Shown piece after piece: positions 12,990-18,395 of a stretch of DNA of 18,395 bases (position 1 is its first letter; the number at the start of each line of letters is the position of its first letter). The stretch is taken from NCBI GenBank assembly GCA_900542125.1, contig UQMO01000048.1, positions 1-18,395 on the forward strand, in the 5' to 3' direction. The translations under genes and the position numbers were made by a program. The DNA is from an uncultured Collinsella sp. GTDB lineage: Bacteria > Actinomycetota > Coriobacteriia > Coriobacteriales > Coriobacteriaceae. The notes under the pieces were generated by a model. It saw nothing but the letters and a program-made list of their open reading frames with translations, was not told the origin of the DNA and searched no databases.

Positions 12990-14126
12990 CTATAGGGTTG
13001 AGACGAAGGTTGACAGGCGGTGGAGGCCTTCGCCCAGATCTTGGTCGGAGACGCAGTAGCTTAGGCGGATGTGGCCTTCGGTGCCGAAGCAGTCGCCCGG
13101 GACTAGGGCTACGTTGGCTTCTTCGATGGCTTTGATGCAGAAGGCTTCGCTTGTTAAGCCGAACTTTTTGATGCTCGGGAAAGTGTAGAAGGCTCCTGCG
13201 GGCTCTACGACGTCGAGGCCCATGGCGTCTAAGGCTGCGAGTACGCGTTCGCGACGGGCTCGGTAGACTTCGAGCATGGGAGTTGGGTCGACGGTGAGGG
13301 CTCGGGCTGCAGCGTCCATCTCAAATGAAACGGCGCTCGATACTAAGTACTGGTGGGCCTTTGCGATCTCGGCGATGACGGGGGTTGCCGCTGCGAGCCA
13401 GCCCAGGCGCCAGCCGGTCATGGCCCAGGGTTTGGAGAAGCTCTCGATGACTACCGTCTGTTCACGCAGCTCCGGGTGACGCTGGGCAAAGCACTCGTAG
13501 CCATCCACATAAACCAGGCGGTTGTATACGTCGTCGCAGACCACGTAGATGCCCGCTTGCTCTGCCACGTGCGCCACGGCGTCGAGCGACGCCGCGTTGA
13601 GGATGCAACCCGTGGGATTGTTGGGCGAGCAGATGACGATGGCCTTGGTCGCCGGCGTCACGCAAGCACGAAGCGCGTCCTCGTCAATCTGAAATTGCGC
13701 AGACTCCGTATCCAAAAAGACCGCTTTGGCGTGATTGGCCACGACGATGCTCTCGTATAGGCCAAAGGCCGGCGTGGGGATAATGACCTCGTCGCCAGGG
13801 TTGAGCATGGCCATAAACGTGGCCGACAGGGCCTCGGTCGCGCCATCGGTCAGGATGACCTCGTCTGCCGAAAACGCAAGGCCCGCGTCGCCCATATATG
13901 CGGACAGTGCCTCGCGCAGGGCGGGGCGGCCGTTGTTGGGCGGATAGTGCGTGTCACCGCGGCCCAGCGCGGCGGTCACCTCGGCGCTAATCACGTCGGG
14001 CGTGGGAAAATCGGGCTCGCCAAGCGCGAGCGCGATGCACCCAGGATGCTGGGCGGCGAGTGCGTTAATCCGGCGGATACCGGAGGGCTTAAGCGTGGCA
14101 AGCGAGGTATTCATGGGCAGGCGCAT
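12990..14126 (-). CDS. Class I/II PLP-dependent aminotransferase
   Basis: 378 residues. Fold type I aminotransferase of the aspartate/aromatic (AspC/PatA-like) group. Substrate-binding start LALGEPDFPTPD at 33-44; YPPNNGRPALREAL at 61-74; SPNNPTG at 167-173, with the pyridoxal-binding Asn; CDDVYNRLVY at 197-206, with the Asp/Tyr that contact the cofactor; SFSKPWAMTGWRLGW with Schiff-base Lys at K232; and the carboxylate-binding Arg in HIRLSYCVS near the C-terminus. Cytoplasmic. The start is ATG 14126 with AAAGGA 6 nt upstream; an alternative ATG lies at 14114. The substrate cannot be fixed from sequence; neighbours give no pathway. No T-run terminator follows; a large palindrome begins 61 nt after the stop. 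It diverges from the unknown plus-strand gene at 14220 with a 93-nt gap, in which no convincing promoter boxes were found. Confidence 0.93.
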   Translation of the reverse strand: MRLPMNTSLATLKPSGIRRINALAAQHPGCIALALGEPDFPTPDVISAEVTAALGRGDTHYPPNNGRPALREALSAYMGDAGLAFSADEVILTDGATEALSATFMAMLNPGDEVIIPTPAFGLYESIVVANHAKAVFLDTESAQFQIDEDALRACVTPATKAIVICSPNNPTGCILNAASLDAVAHVAEQAGIYVVCDDVYNRLVYVDGYECFAQRHPELREQTVVIESFSKPWAMTGWRLGWLAAATPVIAEIAKAHQYLVSSAVSFEMDAAARALTVDPTPMLEVYRARRERVLAALDAMGLDVVEPAGAFYTFPSIKKFGLTSEAFCIKAIEEANVALVPGDCFGTEGHIRLSYCVSDQDLGEGLHRLSTFVSTL

Positions 14127-14219
14127 GGCGTTCCTTTCGTAAGGGTTGCACTAGGATAGCGCGCCGTCCGGCCGGCAGACGGTGTAACCTAAACGGAAAT
14201 GAACCGGAAAGGAGGCGGC

Positions 14220-14876
14220 ATGGAGACGACCGCGCGTGGCAATGAGCCCAAAACGCTGCAGAACATTGCGTATATCAGTATTCCCGACAGCGCTGATCTT
14301 GAGTTTTTGCTTTGGGACCTTCAGGATGCCATCGCGGCGTATGCCCGGCTTTCCGGCACCGCGCTCCCCCGCCCGGTCGATCTGGGGACGGATGACGCCA
14401 GCAGCGTTGCGGACGGCATCGTATTCGCAGTTGAAGATGCGCTCGATGGCGAGGCGATGACCGTCGTTGAACAGACGCTTGATTGCCTTGGGGGTGCGGA
14501 AACGCGCGTCTATGTCGCTGTTCAAGCTGCCTACGGAAGCGCTGAAAAGGCGCACGTTGTAGTTGGCCGCCTGCGTGAAGCATGTGAGCATCGAGGGCTG
14601 TCGTGGTGTGGCGGCATCACCGTCTGCACCGGCGCCGGCATCGCAGTGCTTCGCCGATCCCCGCGCATGGGCCTCTTGCGCCGACCGTTTTCTGAAGCTA
14701 TGGACAAGCTCGTAGGTGCTGTACGCATGGGGTGCTCGGTGAAGCATGCGCAGCGACTTGGCGGCGGCAATGCCGAGGACGTCGACACCGATGGCATGGT
14801 TTATGCCGAACCTGCGCTGCCCGCACCGATTTGGCGTGTCGCTATGAAATATCTCAGCAGCCGCTCATACATCTAA
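14220..14876 (+). CDS. Unknown protein, possible flavodoxin/FMN-reductase-like C-terminal half
   Basis: 218 residues, the only plus-strand gene. ATG 14220 is chosen because AAAGGAGG lies 4 nt upstream; an upstream ATG (14199) has no ribosome site. No signal peptide or clear membrane helix. Residues 97-145 (RVYVAVQAAYGS, then REACEHRGLSWCGGITVCTGAG) resemble the second half of flavodoxin-family NAD(P)H-dependent FMN reductases, where a GLxWCGGIxxGxG-like segment is common. The usual N-terminal GSPRxxGNT flavin-phosphate loop is absent: the N-terminus reads NIAYISIPDSADLEFLLWDL. It may be a degenerate or non-flavin relative, or an unrelated lineage-specific protein. It converges with the glycosylase gene, their stop codons being only 2 nt apart with no terminator between. 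Confidence 0.65.
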   Translation: METTARGNEPKTLQNIAYISIPDSADLEFLLWDLQDAIAAYARLSGTALPRPVDLGTDDASSVADGIVFAVEDALDGEAMTVVEQTLDCLGGAETRVYVAVQAAYGSAEKAHVVVGRLREACEHRGLSWCGGITVCTGAGIAVLRRSPRMGLLRRPFSEAMDKLVGAVRMGCSVKHAQRLGGGNAEDVDTDGMVYAEPALPAPIWRVAMKYLSSRSYI

Positions 14877-14878
14877 AC

Positions 14879-15442
14879 TTAAGAAGCTGCCCAGTCAACG
14901 GCATCGCGCCAGCGCTCGACAAGCCGCTCCAGGCGCCATGCCGCGTTGGCGGGACTTGTCGACGGCAAGACGATAGCCGGCAGCCCCGTGCGCTCTTGCA
15001 GGTAGCGCTTGTAGAGCCGCCCGGCCGTGCCGCCGTTGCAAACAACGACCTCGATAGGAGCCGCATCGGTAATGCGCTCGATACGCGCCGGCACGACATT
15101 GCGAATGCTGGCGTCGCTCGAGCCCTTGATGTCGCAACTCTCAATCACGTCCCACAGGGCCACGCCGCCGTTCAGCAGCATAGCTCGCTTGGCGACAATC
15201 GAGGCGTCAAGCGTCGCGGGCCCACCATCCGCCAACGGCTCCCCCTCGTTGGGCGGCACGGGCACGCCGAGACACGCCGCCATCACACGCCAAAACCGGT
15301 TCTGTGGGTTGCCGTAATAGAAGGCGTTGAGGCGCGAGAGCACCGAGGGGAACGAGCCCAGCACCAAAATGCGCGAGCGCTCGTCGAACACGGGCTCAAA
15401 CCCGTGCTCAATATGTTGATATCCCTCATCCGGCGCAGCCAT
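14879..15442 (-). CDS. DNA glycosylase of the UDG superfamily (hypoxanthine-DNA glycosylase type)
   Basis: 187 residues. Family 6 uracil-DNA-glycosylase superfamily member, a group that removes deaminated bases, chiefly hypoxanthine (deoxyinosine), from DNA. Motif 1 region LVLGSFPSVLS at 27-36 followed by FYYGNPQNRFWRVM at 41-54, which matches the GSFPxxxS...YYaxPxNxFW pattern; late motif LPSTSPANA at 159-167. NGGVALWDVIESC (91-103) also fits. Cytoplasmic DNA repair. Its ATG lies 3 nt after the amylase stop codon with only a weak GAGGG site, so translation is probably coupled to the amylase gene. Substrate preference is from family knowledge, not from this sequence. Confidence 0.85.
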   Translation of the reverse strand: MAAPDEGYQHIEHGFEPVFDERSRILVLGSFPSVLSRLNAFYYGNPQNRFWRVMAACLGVPVPPNEGEPLADGGPATLDASIVAKRAMLLNGGVALWDVIESCDIKGSSDASIRNVVPARIERITDAAPIEVVVCNGGTAGRLYKRYLQERTGLPAIVLPSTSPANAAWRLERLVERWRDAVDWAAS

Positions 15443-15445
15443 GAG

Positions 15446-16819
15446 TTAGGCCCTCAGCAGATAGCGCACCTCGTAGGGCACGAGCTCAAGGGAGCCCGAC
15501 AGCTCGACCGTGGGCGCATCGCCGGCAAGCAGGTCCACGAAGGAGCCGTTGAGTTCGCCGGCCCCAAAGGTATAGGGCTCGTCCACGGCATTCACCGCCA
15601 CGAGCACCGTCGCGTCGTCGCAGGCGCGCTCGAACAGCAGCTGTTTGTTCTGGATTACCACGTTGCGATAGGCGCCGTAGTTGAGGGCACGGGCCGCCGC
15701 GTCGTTTGCCGAGCGCAGGTGCGTCAGCTGCGTGATGAATGCCGTCAGCTCATTGGGCGCCGGCTCGTCAAGCGCAGGACGCAACGCCCAATCGCCATCG
15801 GGACCGCCCTTTTCGCCGGCAATCCCCCACTCGCTGCCGTAGTAGACGCACGGAATACCCGGCATACCAAAGAGCATGCCATAGGCGGGACGCAGGCAGG
15901 ACTTGTCGGTGAGGATGCTCGCCAGGCGCGGTACGTCGTGGTTGTCGACAAACGACAGCAGGTGCTTGCCGCGGTAGATGCACCACGGATCGCCGCCAAA
16001 CTGGCGATGCAGCGAGTGGGCGATCTCGAACATGTTGACCGAATTAAAGCTGGAGTACAGGCCCTTGTAGCACTCGTAGTTGGTGCAGGAGTCGAGCATC
16101 TCGTCGTTGACGATCTGGTTGTAGTCACCGTGAAGCGTCTCGCCGATCAACGCGAAGTCGGGCTTGAGCTCGCGGGCAAAAGTGTGCAGACGGCGCATGA
16201 AGTCGCGGTCGAGCATGTAGGCGACGTCCAGACGCAAGCCGTCGACGCCAAAGACCTCTGCCCAGCGGCGCACGGACTCGAGCAGGTAATCGACTACGGC
16301 AGGATTTTGCAAGTTGAGCTTTACGAGCTCAAAATGACCCTCCCAGCCCTCGTACCAAAAGCCATCGCCGTAGCACGAGTCACCGTCAAAGCTGATGTGG
16401 AACCAATCCTTGTACGGCGAGTCCCACTTGCGCTCCCGCACATCGCGGAAGGCCCAAAAGCCACGACCGACATGGTTGAAGACGGCATCGAGCACCACGC
16501 GGATGCCATGAGCGTGCAGCGTCTCGCACACGGCGGCAAAGTCGGCGTCCCCACCCAGGCGACGGTCGATATGACGCAGGCTACGCGTGTCGTAGCCATG
16601 GCTGTCGGACTCGAGCGGCGGGTTAATAAGCACAGCGCCAACGCCAAGTTCCTGCAGGTAGTCGGCCCATTGGGCGATCTTCATGATGGGGGCATCGGGA
16701 TTGGCTGCTGCGGCGGCTTGGGCGAGTTCATCCTCGGCAACGGGCGCGGCGTTTTCGCGCGGGGCACCGCAAAAGCCCAGCGGATAGATCTGATAGAACG
16801 TCGTCTCGTATGCCCACAT
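15446..16819 (-). CDS. GH13 alpha-amylase family enzyme (neopullulanase/cyclomaltodextrinase-like)
   Basis: 457 residues. Alpha-glucan hydrolase or transglycosidase with a (beta/alpha)8 barrel. The four GH13 regions are intact: DAVFNH 111-116; GLRLDVA 194-200 with nucleophile D198; IGETLHG with acid/base E227; FVDNHD 290-295 with stabilising D295. No signal peptide and no N-terminal carbohydrate-binding domain, so it probably degrades imported maltodextrins in the cytoplasm. A C-terminal beta domain occupies about 375-457. ATG 16819 (MWAYETTFYQIYPLGF) is chosen because GGGAGG lies 6 nt upstream and homology begins there; an in-frame extension to 16873 has no support. A DNA glycosylase gene follows 3 nt after the stop. 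Upstream, across a hairpin, is a sugar-efflux transporter gene. Exact bond specificity is not readable. Confidence 0.93.
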   Translation of the reverse strand: MWAYETTFYQIYPLGFCGAPRENAAPVAEDELAQAAAAANPDAPIMKIAQWADYLQELGVGAVLINPPLESDSHGYDTRSLRHIDRRLGGDADFAAVCETLHAHGIRVVLDAVFNHVGRGFWAFRDVRERKWDSPYKDWFHISFDGDSCYGDGFWYEGWEGHFELVKLNLQNPAVVDYLLESVRRWAEVFGVDGLRLDVAYMLDRDFMRRLHTFARELKPDFALIGETLHGDYNQIVNDEMLDSCTNYECYKGLYSSFNSVNMFEIAHSLHRQFGGDPWCIYRGKHLLSFVDNHDVPRLASILTDKSCLRPAYGMLFGMPGIPCVYYGSEWGIAGEKGGPDGDWALRPALDEPAPNELTAFITQLTHLRSANDAAARALNYGAYRNVVIQNKQLLFERACDDATVLVAVNAVDEPYTFGAGELNGSFVDLLAGDAPTVELSGSLELVPYEVRYLLRA

Positions 16820-16855
16820 AGCAACCTCCCGGTCGACCCTCACACAACGACATCC

Positions 16856-16861
16856 ATTGTA
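16856..16861 (-). promoter_or_regulatory. Putative -10 element for the amylase operon
   Basis: Minus strand TACAAT matches TATAAT at 5 of 6 positions, about 37 nt upstream of the amylase ATG. No good -35 lies at 16-18 nt; TTGGGG at 20 nt spacing is the closest. The promoter may depend on an activator. Confidence 0.35.
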
Positions 16862-16891
16862 TGCCCGCCGCACGTCCTATCCCCCAAAATA

Positions 16892-16958
16892 AGTTGCGGT
16901 GAAATACGGACTGTTTGCCAGGTTTATTGGGCTAAACAGTCCGTATTTCACCGCAACT
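16892..16958. repeat. Perfect 25-bp inverted repeat (hairpin, possible terminator)
   Basis: Arms 16892-16916 and 16934-16958 are perfectly complementary over 25 bp, separated by a 17-nt loop. It lies 15 nt after the sotB-like stop on the minus strand and is followed there by TTATTTT, so it may terminate that gene. The arms are much longer than a normal terminator and AT/GC-mixed, so a dispersed repeat is an alternative. Confidence 0.85.
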
Positions 16959-16973
16959 GATGAGGGGGTGTGG

Positions 16974-18170
16974 TTAGGCGACGGCCTTGGCGCGACGGAT
17001 GGCTGGGAACATCACCGTGATGGCGAGAATGACGCCCACGACGGCGATCGCGCCGCCCGCGTAGCCAATCCAGGCGATGCCGGGGCCCGAGACGACGGCG
17101 CCGCCGATCGCGGTGCCGGTGCCGATACCGAGGTTAAACAGGCCCGAGAAGATCGACATGGCAACAGCCGACGAATCCGCCGGCGTGTACTTGATGAGCT
17201 CGGCCTGGAACGCCACGTTGAAGGCCGTGGCGCAGCAGCCCCACAGTGCACAGATGGCGAGGACCGCAGCGAGCGACGCTGCAGCCGGCCCCATGAGCAG
17301 CAAGGCGACCGGCACGCCGGAGAGCGTAAGCGCGAGGAACGGGAAGCGATGCCCGTCGAACAGGCGGCCGAACAGCCAGCTTCCCAGCAGGCCGGAACAG
17401 CCGAACGCCGTCAGCGTCATGGTGATGGCGCTCGCATCGACATGCGCGACCTGAGCCAGGAAGGGCTCAATATAGCTATAGCCCGCGTAATAGCCGGTCG
17501 CCATGAACACCGTGACCGCATAGAGCGCGATGAGGAACGGGTTCTTGAGCAGCTCGGGCAGCTGCTTGAGCGTAAAGCGCTCGCCCGCTGGCATGGTGGG
17601 GAACACGGTCGCTTGGTAGACGACCGCGGCGGCAGAGAAGGCCCCGACCACGGCAAACGTCATGCGCCAACCCACGGCCAGGCCGATCGCGCGGCCGAGC
17701 GGCAGACCAAAGATCTGCGCGATGGACGAGCCCGTGGCGATCATGCTGATAGCGAGCGCCCCGTGGCGGGTGTCGACCAGGCGCGAGGCCATAATCGAAG
17801 CGACCGACCAGAACACGGCGTGTGCACAGGCGACCACCAGGCGCGCGCAGACCAAGATGGGATAGGTCGGCGCCAAGGCGGACAGGAACTGGCCCAGCGA
17901 AAACACGGCCAGCACGCCCAGCAGCATCCGCTTGAACTCGAAGCGCGAGGCGAACACCATGAGCGGCAGCGACAGCAGCATGACGCCCCAGGCATAGACC
18001 GAGATCATGATGCCAGCTTGGGCCTCGGTGAGCGAAAACGATGCGGCGATGTCGGTCAGCAGACCGATGGGCATGAACTCCGACGTGTTGAACACGAACG
18101 CGCAGCAAGTGAGCCCAATGAGCGGGAGCCACTGCTTGAGCGTGATGCCATCTTGCCTTGCCTGACTCAT
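16974..18170 (-). CDS. sotB: MFS sugar efflux transporter, SotB-like
   Basis: 398 residues with about 12 predicted transmembrane helices. Major facilitator superfamily, DHA1-type; the sequence follows E. coli SotB (YdeA) closely as recalled: FNTSEFMPIGLLTDIA at 27-42, GIMISVYAW at 53-61, SLPLMVFASRFEFKRML at 67-83, GLPLGR...GWRMTF near 153-170, YSYIEPF mid-protein, and SGLFNLGIGTG near the C-terminus. SotB exports sugars such as arabinose or IPTG by proton antiport; the substrate here is unknown. ATG 18170 (MSQARQ) is chosen: GGAG lies 9 nt upstream. A TTG five codons earlier (18185) has no ribosome site and would cover that GGAG. A strong TATAAT lies at 18204-18209. The neighbouring amylase gene is compatible with sugar handling, but a shared operon is not shown, as a long hairpin separates them. 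Confidence 0.88.
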   Translation of the reverse strand: MSQARQDGITLKQWLPLIGLTCCAFVFNTSEFMPIGLLTDIAASFSLTEAQAGIMISVYAWGVMLLSLPLMVFASRFEFKRMLLGVLAVFSLGQFLSALAPTYPILVCARLVVACAHAVFWSVASIMASRLVDTRHGALAISMIATGSSIAQIFGLPLGRAIGLAVGWRMTFAVVGAFSAAAVVYQATVFPTMPAGERFTLKQLPELLKNPFLIALYAVTVFMATGYYAGYSYIEPFLAQVAHVDASAITMTLTAFGCSGLLGSWLFGRLFDGHRFPFLALTLSGVPVALLLMGPAAASLAAVLAICALWGCCATAFNVAFQAELIKYTPADSSAVAMSIFSGLFNLGIGTGTAIGGAVVSGPGIAWIGYAGGAIAVVGVILAITVMFPAIRRAKAVA

Positions 18171-18203
18171 ATATAACGTCTCCAATCATTTTGAGCGGAG
18201 GCG

Positions 18204-18233
18204 ATTATATAGCAACGGCCCCGCATCCGTCAG
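18204..18233 (-). promoter_or_regulatory. Promoter of the sotB-like gene
   Basis: Minus strand: CTGACG (18233-18228), 18-nt spacer, TATAAT (18209-18204). The -10 is a perfect consensus and the -35 matches 4 of 6. A start near 18197 gives a leader of about 27 nt. The -35 box lies exactly in the loop of the hairpin at 18216-18249. Confidence 0.65.
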
Positions 18234-18249
18234 TACAGATGCGGGGCCG
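18216..18249 (-). terminator. Hairpin between the upstream gene and sotB
   Basis: A 12-bp perfect stem CGGCCCCGCATC (18216-18227) with 18238-18249 and a 10-nt loop. On the minus strand it follows the truncated gene by 41 nt and is followed by TTGCTATATAAT, a poor T-run. It is probably a weak terminator of that gene, overlapping the sotB promoter. Confidence 0.55.
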
Positions 18250-18290
18250 CAATCAACTCAATACACAGAGGTTGCGCCGTCAATAAATAA

Positions 18291-18362
18291 CTAAGCCAAC
18301 CCCAGCAATATGCCCGCCGAATGCACGACAAACGCCACGATCCAGGCGACCGTCACCTGGAA
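18291..18362 (-). CDS. Truncated C-terminus of a membrane protein (FeoB-like)
   Basis: The minus strand is open from the adapter junction for 23 codons to TAG at 18291-18293, encoding FQVTVAWIVAFVVHSAGIL and four more residues. It is one hydrophobic helix ending in Leu-Ala. The AWIVAFVV...G pattern resembles the last transmembrane helix of FeoB ferrous iron transporters (typically AWxVAFxVYQxG). It is only a fragment, cut by the library adapter, so the family call is tentative; another multi-helix membrane protein is possible. Confidence 0.45.
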   Translation of the reverse strand, partial: FQVTVAWIVAFVVHSAGILLGLA

Positions 18363-18395
18363 CTGTCTCTTATACACATCTGACGCTGCCGACGA
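18363..18395 (-). other. Illumina Nextera P5-side adapter (non-biological)
   Basis: CTGTCTCTTATACACATCT (18363-18381) is the reverse complement of the Tn5 mosaic end, followed by GACGCTGCCGACGA, the reverse complement of the Nextera Read-1 adapter. It is residual library sequence. Genome sequence ends at about 18362. Confidence 0.98.

Noticed and set aside
14151..14747. A 198-codon minus-strand frame opposite the unknown plus-strand gene.
   Set aside because: The plus-strand frame has a strong Shine-Dalgarno and a more protein-like composition; the minus frame has neither. The unknown gene is not certain, so some doubt remains.
16820..16873. N-terminal extension of the amylase to 16873.
   Set aside because: It covers the ribosome site and the putative -10 box; family similarity begins at the internal ATG.
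14732..16960. A 742-codon plus-strand frame opposite the amylase and glycosylase genes.
   Set aside because: Antisense shadow of two genes with intact catalytic motifs; no ribosome site and no recognisable domain.
16899..18176. A 425-codon plus-strand frame opposite the sotB-like gene.
   Set aside because: Its charged Arg/Glu/His-rich product is the typical antisense of a hydrophobic transporter; it begins inside the inverted repeat.

Overview
The biological sequence runs from about 50 to 18362. Both outer ends (1-49 and 18363-18395) are Illumina Nextera (Tn5) library adapter, so this is a short-read contig that was not adapter-trimmed; both contig ends are artificial.

The organism looks like a GC-rich Gram-positive actinobacterium, most probably class Coriobacteriia (Collinsella-like). 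This rests on actinobacterial RpoB and RpoC sequences, an acidic coiled insertion in RpoC, an extended RpoC C-terminus, codon use that avoids TTA/CTA/TCA, and a Gram-positive type L10 leader. The assignment is inference from recalled family patterns, not from a search.

Almost everything is on the minus strand, so biological order runs from high to low coordinates. (1) 18291-18362: last 23 codons of a membrane protein, possibly FeoB. (2) 16974-18170: SotB-like sugar efflux transporter. (3) 15446-16819 and 14879-15442: a GH13 amylase-family enzyme closely followed by a hypoxanthine/uracil-type DNA glycosylase. (4) 14220-14876: the only plus-strand gene, an unknown protein with a possible flavodoxin-like C-terminal half, ending 2 nt from the glycosylase stop. 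(5) 12990-14126: class I PLP aminotransferase. (6) 12483-12989: no protein gene; it holds a 205-nt nested palindrome, the rplJ promoter and an L10 leader with an attenuator hairpin. (7) rplJ-rplL (11481-12482) with a strong terminator. (8) 11167-11480: no gene; it holds the rplL terminator, a galU promoter and two leader hairpins. (9) galU (10258-11166) with its own terminator. (10) 9971-10257: rpoB promoter and a LexA-box-like palindrome. (11) rpoB-rpoC (1997-9970). (12) 1678-1996: no gene; it holds rpoC hairpins, two tandem terminators and an ECF-type promoter. (13) An ECF sigma factor and its overlapping membrane anti-sigma factor (132-1677), closed by a terminator.

The core is the ribosomal stalk/RNA polymerase locus, unusual in three ways. 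galU, as a separate transcription unit, separates rplJL from rpoBC. RpoC carries a C-terminal domain resembling the DNA-binding C-terminal domain of the RNA polymerase alpha subunit. A probably self-regulated ECF sigma/anti-sigma pair lies directly behind the polymerase genes, insulated by tandem terminators. I saw no tRNA, rRNA, CRISPR array, prophage or natural insertion sequence.
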